NCBI GenBank assembly: GCA_026195755.1
Contig: JAPHRL010000192.1
Location: forward strand, 1-13,228
DNA from: Kangiella sp.
Lineage (GTDB): Bacteria > Pseudomonadota > Gammaproteobacteria > Enterobacterales > Kangiellaceae
DNA: 13,228 nt
Direction: 5' to 3'
Shown here: piece after piece, positions 7,262 through 13,228 of the stretch
Numbering within the stretch: the first letter of the stretch is position 1
Layout: each line of letters begins with the position of its first letter
Notes under the pieces: model-generated
Seen by the model: the letters and a program-made list of their open reading frames with translations, nothing else
Told to the model about the DNA's origin: nothing
The model's database searches: none
Position numbers and translations under genes: made by a program

Positions 7262-7290
7262 ACAATCTAATTTTCTACAAAGCCTGTCAA
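7262..7290 (-). promoter_or_regulatory. Possible promoter of the pirin gene
   Basis: On the minus strand a perfect TTGACA (7285-7290) is followed after 17 bases by GATTGT (7262-7267), which is a weak -10. The spacing is ideal and the site lies in the short gap between the fetB stop and the pirin start. Confidence 0.4.
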
Positions 7291-7322
7291 CTGGATGCTT
7301 CACTTGATGCTAAACCGGCCAT

Positions 7323-8039
7323 TTAATCCTTATGGCTATTTAACTGGACTTTGAGTCGTAAACTTAAATATATGGCTACCGCAAACGCCGCTGAGCAGAG
7401 AATGGTTGCCATAATGACAATCTGGTAACGAACTGCTAACAAGGGCGACACACCGGATAAGATTTGCCCCGTCATCATACCGGGCAAAGCAACCAAACCT
7501 ACCGCAAGCAAGCTATTGATTTGCGGTATCATCGCAGCATTAAAAGCTTTATTTCGAGCTTGCTCCAGAGGCTGACTGATTAACAGTTCACTATCCAAGC
7601 GCTCACCGGCAAGACTCAAACTATTCATGGTATTAGCCAAAAGCATTCCTGCAAGAGGAATAACATAACGAGCCTGATACCATGGATCTAAATGTAGCAC
7701 AGCAATAATAATCAGAGCGAGAACCGATCCACATCCAAGCATTAAGGCGACTACTAACTGCATGTAATGATGTCGATTTTTGTGTTTTAAAGGTCGTAAA
7801 GCAATCCAACTGGAAACAACTAACATGAAACTTAAAACGGCCAAACCAAGCAACCAGTTATCGGTGGTAAAAAGATAGACCAGCACAAAGCCAATAGCGA
7901 TCAATTGGACTACCATTCGAACGGTGGCAATCACAAGGTCAGATAGCTGAATCGACCAACGGTAAAAAATTACGCCAACCACTACAACCGGTAGAAGAAC
8001 ATACGCAAGCTCTAGATAACCAATATCAGGTAAGTTCAA
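7323..8039 (-). CDS. fetB: FetB-type ABC transporter permease (UPF0014)
   Basis: FetB is the membrane subunit of the FetAB exporter, linked in E. coli to iron efflux and peroxide resistance. The protein has 238 residues, close to the family norm, with about seven hydrophobic segments spread along its length. Family blocks visible are the ATVRMVVQLIAIGFVLVYLF segment near 38-57, YVIPLAGMLLANTMNSLSLA (about 125-144), a cytoplasmic ERLDSEL...QARNKAFNAAMIPQINS helix region and VGLVALPGMMTGQILSG. The start is a TTG five bases after the kefB stop; the frame closes seven codons upstream and offers no ATG or GTG, so TTG is well supported. The ATPase partner FetA is not adjacent, which is unusual. As the third gene of the kef operon it may share stress-induced expression. 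Confidence 0.87.
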   Translation of the reverse strand: MNLPDIGYLELAYVLLPVVVVGVIFYRWSIQLSDLVIATVRMVVQLIAIGFVLVYLFTTDNWLLGLAVLSFMLVVSSWIALRPLKHKNRHHYMQLVVALMLGCGSVLALIIIAVLHLDPWYQARYVIPLAGMLLANTMNSLSLAGERLDSELLISQPLEQARNKAFNAAMIPQINSLLAVGLVALPGMMTGQILSGVSPLLAVRYQIVIMATILCSAAFAVAIYLSLRLKVQLNSHKD

Positions 8040-8044
8040 AGTTA

Positions 8045-9934
8045 TTACTCTTCTTTCTTACTTTGCGACTCTTCAGCACCCTCTTCGGATGTCCAGTCGG
8101 CCATCCAGGGCTGTCTTTGCTCAACTTGATTAGCCTCTTGGTCGGCTCGTAAAACCGTTTCCAGTAACTCTGCTTTTTCAGCAGCTTCCAAGATGTACTG
8201 CTTATCATCACCCCAAATATCCGACAACTCCTCCAGATGCTTATTATCATAATGTAAAAAGGTTTTTGCGGCGCGGTGAGCCTGGTAATGTCGATAACCC
8301 AGAGCACTTAGTGCCTCTTGCCCCAGTAGCAGCGCAGAGCCTAAAGTTTCTCGTATCACATAGTCAGCACCGGCCTTCTTGATTTCATGGGCTTCACGGC
8401 GTCCCTTAGCTCTTGCCAGCACCTTGAGTTGTGGGAAGTGCTCTTTGCAAAGCTTGGTGACTTTTAAGCACTTATCTTGACTGTCAACCGCAATAATCAT
8501 TAGCTTTGCAGTCTCTGCACCGGCAGCCTTGAGGATATCCACATTAGTCACATCACCATAGAAAGCTTTGGTGCCAAACTTTTTAACCAGCTCTATCTGC
8601 ATCACATCGTACTCTAGCAGAGTAGTGTTGAAACCTTGCGATCTGAGCAAACGTGAGACAACCTGCCCGAAGCGGCCATATCCGGCCACGATAACCGGAG
8701 TTTCCCCATCGTCAATTTCATCAAAATCACGACGCTCAATGTCTTTTTTCAGCATGGGCTGCAACACACGTTCGGCAAAGATAATCAACAGCGGCGTTAG
8801 CAACATACTCAATGTCACAACCACGGTTAAAATTGAAATGGTATTTTGATCCAGCACCCCATTTTGGGCAGCATAGGTTGAGAGTACAAACGCAAACTCA
8901 CCACCCTGCGCAAGTGAGAAGGTAAATATCAGGTTTTCCAGAAGAGGCATTTTAAACTGTCGGGCCAACACACCCAATACCGCAATTTTAACGATTAACA
9001 ACAGAATCAACAGGCCCACGATTAGCCATACCGAATCAGCCAAAAGCTCTAGATTGATGCTGGCGCCGACGGTAATAAAGAATAGACCCAGCAATAAGCT
9101 CTTAAAGGTGTCTAAGCCTACTTCCAACTCATGTCGATATTGGCTTTCGGCTAACACAACGCCTGCCAGGAACGCTCCAAGAGCTGGCGACAGGCCAACT
9201 TTCTGCATCACAAGAGTAATAGTTATAACCAGTAACAGGGACGTCGCAATAAAAATTTCTCGTAGCCCGGTTCGAGCAATCCAGTTGAAAATTGGAGACA
9301 CTAGATAACGCCCTACCAGGATAATCCCAAGCACGGATCCCAAAATTAAAAAGGTTTGTTGTAAACCCAGTTCTTTAACATGTCCAACAGAAGTCGTCGC
9401 ATCAACTTGCAGGGTCGACAGCAGAGGCATCACCGCAATCATCGGGATAACGATCACGTCCTGAAATAACAACACTGCAAAAGAAGACTTACCAGCATGT
9501 GTCCGAAGCAAACCTTTCTCTGAAAGAGTTTGCAGAACGATTGCCGTTGATGACAAAGCCAGCATCATGCCAATAGCCAATGACATTTTCCAATGCAAAT
9601 CAAGAACCGATACAGCAATTGCGGTAATTAATAAGGTAGTGAGCAAAACCTGCAACCCACCCAATCCTAAAATGGGCACTCGCAGCTTCCACAGCTTTTT
9701 CGGCTCAAGTTCCAAGCCAATCAGAAACAACATCATAACCACGCCAAATTCAGCAAAATGCATTACATCACTGACGTCGTTACCTACCAGGCCCAGCGCA
9801 AATGGCCCAATGATAATTCCGGCTCCCAGGTAGCCCAGCACAGAACCCAAGCCCATTCGTTTAGCCAGCGTAACCCCTATGACTGCGGCCAACAGAAATA
9901 TAAAGGTCTGATATAAAACACCCTGCATTTCCAT
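8045..9934 (-). CDS. kefB: Glutathione-regulated K+/H+ antiporter, KefB type
   Basis: This is a CPA2-family inner-membrane antiporter with a cytoplasmic RCK/TrkA-N domain. It likely exports K+ in exchange for H+ to acidify the cell during electrophile stress, gated by glutathione adducts. The protein has 629 residues. The membrane part spans about 5-390 and includes the LGSVLGYLGAGIIIGP opening, ALSSTAIVLQTLSEKGL, the FQD motif (157-159) holding the ion-site Asp, and the loop RHELEVGLDTFKSLLLGLFF. That loop resembles E. coli KefB more than KefC, whose HALESD differs. The RCK fold starts at VIVAGYGRFGQVV (414-426). The RET motif (528-530) lies in the region that holds glutathione ligands in KefC. 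The charged tail (about 570-629) is longer than usual. The ATG overlaps the kefG stop by one base (TAATG). Confidence 0.9.
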   Translation of the reverse strand: MEMQGVLYQTFIFLLAAVIGVTLAKRMGLGSVLGYLGAGIIIGPFALGLVGNDVSDVMHFAEFGVVMMLFLIGLELEPKKLWKLRVPILGLGGLQVLLTTLLITAIAVSVLDLHWKMSLAIGMMLALSSTAIVLQTLSEKGLLRTHAGKSSFAVLLFQDVIVIPMIAVMPLLSTLQVDATTSVGHVKELGLQQTFLILGSVLGIILVGRYLVSPIFNWIARTGLREIFIATSLLLVITITLVMQKVGLSPALGAFLAGVVLAESQYRHELEVGLDTFKSLLLGLFFITVGASINLELLADSVWLIVGLLILLLIVKIAVLGVLARQFKMPLLENLIFTFSLAQGGEFAFVLSTYAAQNGVLDQNTISILTVVVTLSMLLTPLLIIFAERVLQPMLKKDIERRDFDEIDDGETPVIVAGYGRFGQVVSRLLRSQGFNTTLLEYDVMQIELVKKFGTKAFYGDVTNVDILKAAGAETAKLMIIAVDSQDKCLKVTKLCKEHFPQLKVLARAKGRREAHEIKKAGADYVIRETLGSALLLGQEALSALGYRHYQAHRAAKTFLHYDNKHLEELSDIWGDDKQYILEAAEKAELLETVLRADQEANQVEQRQPWMADWTSEEGAEESQSKKEE

Positions 9935-10497
9935 TAATACCCACCCTCCTGCATTAGTGAATCATCGTCCCTTAATGAGCGTAATAATTGTGCATAGCGG
10001 TGCGCTTCATCGGCCAGTTCTGAGTCGGACAAAGCCAATGCATCATACAAAACAAACGGCTTTATATAGCGCATCCCACAAAATATGGCCGTTTGTTCAA
10101 AAGGTTTAAGTAATTCATCAACTGGATAATGATTAAAACCGGTAGAACCATAACTCGACTCGCTGCCACCAATAGTCACAGCATTCATCAAGCACTTGCC
10201 GGACAACTGATAGCCGCCCTCGCCATAGGCAAAAGAATAATCCAAGACCACGTCCTGCCACTCTTTCAAAAGAGACGGTGAGCTGTACCAATAAAAAGGG
10301 TGTTGAAAAATAATGATTTGATGCTCTTTGAGCAGGCGTTGCTCTTCTTCAACATCAATAAAGAAATCAGGGTATTTTTCATAGAGGTCATTAAATGTCA
10401 CGCCTTCGAGATCTCGAATGGCAGAAACCATAGCGCGGTTAGCGATTGACTGCTCATAAGCGGGATGGGCAAATATGACTAAGACCCTGTTTTGCAT
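9934..10497 (-). CDS. kefG: KefG/KefF-type ancillary NAD(P)H oxidoreductase
   Basis: This 187-residue flavodoxin-fold protein is the cytoplasmic partner required for full activity of the KefB antiporter. Visible family blocks are VLVIFAHPAYEQSIANRAM at the N-terminus, NDLYEKYPDFFIDVEEEQRLL, IIFQHPFYWYSSPSLLKEWQDVVL (the flavin/partner-facing segment) and YPVDELLKPFEQTAIFCGMRYIKPF. The pattern fits KefG and KefF. I choose KefG because the adjacent antiporter is KefB-like and the order kefG-kefB matches E. coli. An upstream in-frame ATG at 10512 exists, but the AAGGA site lies between it and the ATG at 10497, so I use 10497. The stop overlaps the kefB start by one base, indicating translational coupling. 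Confidence 0.9.
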   Translation of the reverse strand: MQNRVLVIFAHPAYEQSIANRAMVSAIRDLEGVTFNDLYEKYPDFFIDVEEEQRLLKEHQIIIFQHPFYWYSSPSLLKEWQDVVLDYSFAYGEGGYQLSGKCLMNAVTIGGSESSYGSTGFNHYPVDELLKPFEQTAIFCGMRYIKPFVLYDALALSDSELADEAHRYAQLLRSLRDDDSLMQEGGY

Positions 10498-10503
10498 AGT
10501 TTT

Positions 10504-10508
10504 TCCTT
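10504..10508 (-). promoter_or_regulatory. Ribosome binding site that fixes the kefG start
   Basis: AAGGA on the minus strand ends six bases before the ATG at 10497. The alternative ATG at 10512 is upstream of this site and has no comparable one of its own. Confidence 0.7.
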
Positions 10509-10518
10509 TCATGTGGCC

Positions 10519-10531
10519 AGTAAGCCTTACT
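10519..10531 (-). promoter_or_regulatory. Inverted repeat in the kefG leader, possible operator
   Basis: AGTAAG and CTTACT are perfect mirror complements around a single base. The repeat lies between the predicted kefG promoter and its ribosome site, a common place for a repressor site. No known regulator is assigned. Confidence 0.35.
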
Positions 10532-10560
10532 ATGCTTTGAGTCTACACAAGATTGCTAGA

Positions 10561-10590
10561 AATATAAATTATTGCAAAACAGACAGACAA
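10561..10590 (-). promoter_or_regulatory. Tentative promoter of kefG-kefB-fetB
   Basis: On the minus strand TTGTCT (10585-10590) and TATATT (10561-10566) are separated by 18 bases. The -10 matches at five of six positions, the -35 at four. The predicted start near 10554 is just downstream of the terminator at 10591-10615, consistent with a fresh transcription unit. Confidence 0.35.
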
Positions 10591-10615
10591 AATAAAAGCG
10601 GCTAAAAGCCGCTTT
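10591..10615 (-). terminator. Strong rho-independent terminator upstream of kefG
   Basis: AAAGCGGCT (10595-10603) pairs perfectly with AGCCGCTTT (10607-10615) around a three-base loop. On the minus strand the stem is followed by a T-rich tail (TTTTATTTT). No annotated coding gene ends close to it: the nearest minus-strand stop is 340 bases upstream. This points to a separate short transcript ending here. Confidence 0.9.
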
Positions 10616-10735
10616 CAACTGTGAATCGTTAGATCCCCTGATTCCCTACCTTGGGTTGGTATATCCGTATACTCGTTTCCATGTTCCTATATTCTTCCAG
10701 ACTCGATTTGTAGATTGTGTAATCTCCCTGACTAC
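10595..10735 (-). ncRNA. Candidate CsrA-sequestering small RNA (CsrB/RsmY/RsmZ type)
   Basis: The predicted transcript is about 141 nt and starts GUAGUCAGGGAG. It has seven GGA motifs, with 5' G at 10727, 10698, 10687, 10680, 10666, 10645 and 10636; four fit the ANGGA core bound by CsrA/RsmA. At least two sit in hairpin loops: GUAUA-CGGA-UAUAC (10672-10659) and GAAUC with loop AGGGGAUCUAAC closed by GAUUC (10644-10623). A third hairpin, AGAUU-ACAC-AAUCU (10725-10712), begins within the first GGA. The RNA ends in a strong terminator. Known CsrB-family RNAs have this GGA-in-loop design and bind CsrA to relieve it from mRNA targets. The size and the GUCAGG-like opening resemble RsmY. An IHF site and a GacA/UvrY-like box lie upstream. 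No credible peptide frame is present. The role is inferred; I recognise the architecture, not a known homologous sequence. Confidence 0.75.
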
Positions 10736-10742
10736 GCGGGCT

Positions 10743-10770
10743 ACTTTAGCAAACCTTTGGCATTTCACAA
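10743..10770 (-). promoter_or_regulatory. Predicted promoter of the candidate sRNA
   Basis: On the minus strand TTGTGA (10765-10770) and TAAAGT (10743-10748) are separated by 16 bases. A start at about 10735 follows seven bases after the -10, and the GGA-rich region begins immediately. Both boxes are imperfect, as is common for activator-dependent promoters. Confidence 0.5.
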
Positions 10771-10830
10771 CAAGACAAAAATGAAAAAATAGAGGGCCAG
10801 CTTACACCAAAACCAATCAATTTAACTATA

Positions 10831-10843
10831 TATCAATAGGTTA
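10831..10843 (+). promoter_or_regulatory. IHF-type binding site upstream of the sRNA
   Basis: TATCAATAGGTTA matches the IHF consensus WATCAANNNNTTR at every fixed position and lies in AT-rich DNA. It is centred about 100 bases upstream of the predicted sRNA start, between the dyad at 10906-10925 and the promoter, where a bend could bring an upstream activator to RNA polymerase. Confidence 0.5.
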
Positions 10844-10905
10844 TATGACAAACAAGTATTTTTAAGGCTATTTTACACAGGCCTTTTCAGCGATATCCGA
10901 CCAGC

Positions 10906-10925
10906 TTGTGAGAGATCTCGCACAA
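10906..10925. promoter_or_regulatory. GacA/UvrY/SirA-type palindromic box
   Basis: TTGTGAGAGATCTCGCACAA is a 20-bp palindrome with one mismatched pair. Its inner 18 bases agree at 16 positions with TGTGAGAGATCTCTTACA, the E. coli csrB/csrC UvrY site as I recall it. It is centred about 180 bases upstream of the predicted sRNA start and 33-52 bases beyond the ATP-NAD kinase stop. No T-run follows on either strand, so it is not a terminator. Confidence 0.6.
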
Positions 10926-10957
10926 AGATAAGGGCGATTCTCCTAAGCGGCTCACAT

Positions 10958-12079
10958 TTAGATACGGCCAATAGGATATAAAACCGAGTCTTCATAGCCG
11001 GTTATGACCTTGATCGGCCCAGAAAACTCCTCATTAAGCGTGGGATCATCACTGTCAATGATTAAAGGCTTGCCGTTTAACTGCTGTAATTTGGTCTTAG
11101 TAGCAATGACCATCAGATTCTCGCGCCCAAGCTTACGCAGCACCTTAGCGCTCAGCTGCTGGTTACCACGACCAATAATATGCCCCTGCCCGCCAATAAT
11201 GGTAATGATGGCTTTAACCTTGCCAGGATTATTATCAACCAACTCCAATAAATGCTTTTCGTAAACATCAGCCTCAACCAGCTCTTGTTGAAAAATATGG
11301 TCAATACCCAACAACGTATTCGGTAATCCTAATGTGTCCATAACCGCTGCGCAGGTTGTTCCAGAGCCGATCAGGTAATGGAAGTCCTCCTCCATATTCT
11401 CAACCAGATACTCAGCAATATCCTGAACCACCAGTGCTTCCACTTCTCTACCACCGGACTTGGTTGACTGCACGTATCGATGTTCGGCAGGCACCTGCAT
11501 TTCGCCATATTTTTTAGCCCGTACCCGACCTTTTCGAAAAGCATCTTCGTCAATGTCCATGACTGACGTTTCCAGCAAACTCACCAGCTCATTATTCAGC
11601 ATCTGCTCAATAACCAGTCCAGCCGCTTTAGGAGTCACCGCATAAACGCCCGAATGAATCTTGACGCCGGCAGGTATTCCTAGCACTGGTAGATCTTCGC
11701 CTACGGCTTCATAAATATTTCTGGCCGTGCCGTCACCGCCGGCAAACAGCAACAGGTTAGCATTTTTAGTCGCAATCACTTTGGCCGCATCAACGGTATC
11801 CTGTGCTCTGGACTGGCCCTGATACGAATAGACGCACTCATAGCTGAAGCCCATCTCTTGTAGAAGACCTTCACCCATATCACCTGAGGCGGTATAAAAA
11901 AACAATCGGTCCTTATAAGGTAGCAAGACCTGCAGAGCAGTTTTTGCCCGGTTGAGCGACTGACTGACGGCGCCACGAGCAAAAGCTTCGGCTCGAATAT
12001 CTTCACCATCGCTGCCTTTAAGGCCTACTTTGCCGCCAATGCCGGCAAATGGGTTAACAATAAAACCTAAATGGAACAT
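10958..12079 (-). CDS. ATP-NAD kinase family protein (COG3199-like)
   Basis: This 373-residue protein belongs to the NAD kinase/diacylglycerol kinase-like superfamily. It opens MFHLGFIVNPFAGIGGKVGLKGSDG, with the NP-AGIGG phosphate-binding turn at about 9-16, and has the signature LLLFAGGDGTARNIYEAV (about 109-126) whose GGDGT is the catalytic nucleotide-binding loop. GIPAGVKIHSGVYAVTP (134-150) follows. The C-terminal half, with IGSGTTCAAVM and IITIIGGQGHIIGRGNQQ, matches the longer COG3199 branch, not canonical NadK of about 290 residues. It is therefore not necessarily the cell's NAD kinase, and the true substrate is uncertain. The frame is open up to 12130, but conserved sequence starts at the ATG at 12079, which overlaps the end of epmC by 13 bases. 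No strong ribosome site is visible, so coupling to epmC is likely. Confidence 0.88.
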   Translation of the reverse strand: MFHLGFIVNPFAGIGGKVGLKGSDGEDIRAEAFARGAVSQSLNRAKTALQVLLPYKDRLFFYTASGDMGEGLLQEMGFSYECVYSYQGQSRAQDTVDAAKVIATKNANLLLFAGGDGTARNIYEAVGEDLPVLGIPAGVKIHSGVYAVTPKAAGLVIEQMLNNELVSLLETSVMDIDEDAFRKGRVRAKKYGEMQVPAEHRYVQSTKSGGREVEALVVQDIAEYLVENMEEDFHYLIGSGTTCAAVMDTLGLPNTLLGIDHIFQQELVEADVYEKHLLELVDNNPGKVKAIITIIGGQGHIIGRGNQQLSAKVLRKLGRENLMVIATKTKLQQLNGKPLIIDSDDPTLNEEFSGPIKVITGYEDSVLYPIGRI

Positions 12080-12612
12080 GCTGAAATATCTGGCAATTGA
12101 ATGGGCTGACCTTGTCGATAATAGCGACAAAGCATTTGAATCATACGCCGTGCGCGAGGTGGAAAACCTTGCACAAAGTAATTGTTTAAAGCTGAAAATA
12201 CCTGCTCTCGAAAAGCTTCGGTATCACCAGAAGGATTGTTCAGATTATCCAGACTGAGTCGGAACGGCAGGTTAGAAGCCAATGCAAAAGCCCATTCCAG
12301 TGCCTGCGGCTTTTGTTCGACTTTAAAAAACTCTTGTTGTTGCTCATGCGTGCGGCCATCAGCGGCATACCAATAACCATAATCATCTATCTGACGACGC
12401 TTTTCACCTGCGATGCACCAATGAGCACACTCATGCAAGGCGCTGGAAAAATAATCATGGCTTGAAAAAATAATCGCTGGCTTATCGCCTGCAGGAGCTT
12501 GATAGAAAGGTTCATCCGCACCAGCTTGCAGCCGTGTATTGCAATCGAAAAACTCTTGATTGAAGAGTTCGACGAAGTCCTCAACTTTATGAAAGTCTTG
12601 GTTATAAATCAT
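12067..12612 (-). CDS. epmC: Elongation factor P hydroxylase
   Basis: EpmC (YfcM) hydroxylates the beta-lysyl-modified lysine of elongation factor P, the last and non-essential step after EpmB and EpmA. The protein has 181 residues, like E. coli YfcM. The metal motif HECAHW (60-65) with His60, Glu61 and His64 is intact and is followed by CIAGEKRRQIDDYGYWYAADGR, a highly conserved EpmC block. KPQALEWAFALASNLPFRLSLDNL is the second family block. It starts 14 bases after the prmB stop and its last codons overlap the ATP-NAD kinase start, so the three genes appear to be one operon. Both this enzyme and PrmB modify translation components. Neither epmA nor epmB is in the window, so a functional pathway here is presumed, not seen. 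Confidence 0.94.
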   Translation of the reverse strand: MIYNQDFHKVEDFVELFNQEFFDCNTRLQAGADEPFYQAPAGDKPAIIFSSHDYFSSALHECAHWCIAGEKRRQIDDYGYWYAADGRTHEQQQEFFKVEQKPQALEWAFALASNLPFRLSLDNLNNPSGDTEAFREQVFSALNNYFVQGFPPRARRMIQMLCRYYRQGQPIQLPDISACSI

Positions 12613-12626
12613 TTAGGTACAAATGT

Positions 12627-13228
12627 TTATGAAAAGTGCTCAAGTAGCTGCTGACGAGTCAACAGAAAGACGCCATCACCACCCTTTTCAAACTCAAGCC
12701 AGCTGAAAGGTACATCTGGGAAAGTTTCTTCCAGTGCAGGCCAGCTATTGCCTACTTCAACAATCAGACAACCTTGCTCAGTCAGGTGAGCAGCAGCTTG
12801 TTCTAAAATGCGACGCGTGATATCCAGTCCATCTTCGCCAGAACCTAACCCAATTTCTGGCTCATGCTGATATTCAGCTGGCATATCAGACAAATCTTCT
12901 GAATCCACATACGGTGGATTAGAAACAATTAAATCAAACTTTTCATCGGTCATGGCTTCGAATAAATCAGACACAACCGTTTGTGCTTTTGGATAGAGGC
13001 CAAGGCGTTCATTATTAATATCAGCAACCGTAATAGCATCTTCAGAAATGTCTGAAAGAACCACTTCAGCATCCTCAATGTAAGCTGCGATAGCTAAACC
13101 AATACAGCCACTACCACAGCACAAATCTAAAATGCGAGGGTTATCCGCTTCTAACCAGGGATAAAAGTCATTTTCGATAAGTTCGGCAATCGGGGAGCGA
13201 GGTACTAGCACTCGCTCATCAATGTAGA
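12627..13228 (-). CDS. prmB: Ribosomal protein L3 N5-glutamine methyltransferase (5' end outside window)
   Basis: PrmB methylates a glutamine side chain of ribosomal protein L3 using SAM during 50S assembly. About the last 200 residues are present; the frame is open to the right edge and reads ...YIDERVLVPRSPIAELI, so the GTG at 13211 is an internal Val codon and not a start. The SAM motif ILDLCCGSGCIGLAIA and the catalytic NPPYVDSEDL motif are intact, the latter typical of glutamine N5-methyltransferases. The YIDERVLVPRSP opening separates PrmB from the release-factor enzyme PrmC. The domain ends with the usual VEVGNSW and GGDGVFLL strands. It is the first gene in the window of an operon with epmC and the ATP-NAD kinase family gene. 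Confidence 0.94.
   Translation of the reverse strand, partial: YIDERVLVPRSPIAELIENDFYPWLEADNPRILDLCCGSGCIGLAIAAYIEDAEVVLSDISEDAITVADINNERLGLYPKAQTVVSDLFEAMTDEKFDLIVSNPPYVDSEDLSDMPAEYQHEPEIGLGSGEDGLDITRRILEQAAAHLTEQGCLIVEVGNSWPALEETFPDVPFSWLEFEKGGDGVFLLTRQQLLEHFS

Noticed and set aside
8026..8307. A 93-codon minus-strand frame overlapping the 3' end of kefB.
   Set aside because: It is out of frame inside the KefB tail, has no ribosome site and shows low-complexity basic sequence typical of a shadow frame.
10789..10806. A TGTAAG half-site on the minus strand about 60 bases upstream of the sRNA start, as an alternative GacA box.
   Set aside because: The matching second half (CTTACA) is absent; the sequence there is CTCTAT. 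The dyad at 10906-10925 is a far better match.
10863..10885. AAGGC/GCCTT inverted repeat as a terminator of the ATP-NAD kinase gene.
   Set aside because: The stem is only five bases with a long loop, and on the minus strand it is followed by A-rich and not T-rich sequence.
12080..12130. A longer N-terminus for the ATP-NAD kinase family protein starting at 12130.
   Set aside because: The added 17 residues would overlap epmC by 64 bases and precede the conserved family N-terminus, which begins at the ATG at 12079.
12030..12257. A plus-strand open frame across the epmC / ATP-NAD kinase overlap.
   Set aside because: It is antisense to two well-recognised genes and has no initiation signals or recognisable domain.
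1..13228. A mobile element, defence island or biosynthetic cluster in the window.
   Set aside because: All coding regions are housekeeping, stress or membrane genes with consistent base composition by eye. No transposase, integrase, terminal repeats or attachment-site duplications are visible.

Overview
The window looks like a chromosomal core-gene segment of a gammaproteobacterium of moderate GC (roughly mid-40s percent by eye). PdxB/PdxH-type vitamin B6 synthesis, bifunctional MnmC, EpmC, PrmB and a KefG-KefB pair together fit that class. A marine, Kangiella-like or related lineage is my guess and is not proven by the sequence. I see no insertion sequence, phage gene, CRISPR array, tRNA or rRNA.

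Layout, left to right. (1) The 3' end of pdxH (+) meets a cold-shock protein gene (-) at a shared 12-bp-stem terminator; the cold-shock gene has a long leader and its own promoter. (2) pdxB (-) is followed one base later by a small two-helix membrane protein. Divergent from it is a folE-mnmC pair (+), so tetrahydrofolate/GTP metabolism sits beside tRNA wobble-uridine modification. (3) A porin-like outer-membrane beta-barrel gene (-) has a near-consensus sigma-70 promoter. (4) A small DUF5676-like membrane protein (+) is followed by a pirin gene (-) with its own promoter and terminator. (5) A tight operon, kefG-kefB-fetB (-), encodes a potassium-efflux antiporter with its flavodoxin-like partner, followed by an orphan FetB-type permease with a TTG start. 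(6) A 445-bp non-coding stretch separates kefG from the next operon. (7) prmB (5' end cut by the window edge), epmC and an ATP-NAD kinase family gene (-) form an apparent operon whose products act on ribosomal protein L3, elongation factor P and, by family, a nucleotide-type substrate.

The most notable item is in the non-coding stretch upstream of kefG. On the minus strand, 10595-10735 reads as a compact small RNA of about 141 nt with seven GGA motifs, at least two of them in predicted hairpin loops, closed by a strong rho-independent terminator. Upstream lie a sigma-70-like promoter, an exact match to the IHF consensus (10831-10843) and a 20-bp near-palindrome (10906-10925) that closely resembles the GacA/UvrY/SirA binding site. 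That is the full architecture of a CsrB/RsmY-type RNA that sequesters CsrA, and I propose it as such. It is inferred from sequence alone.
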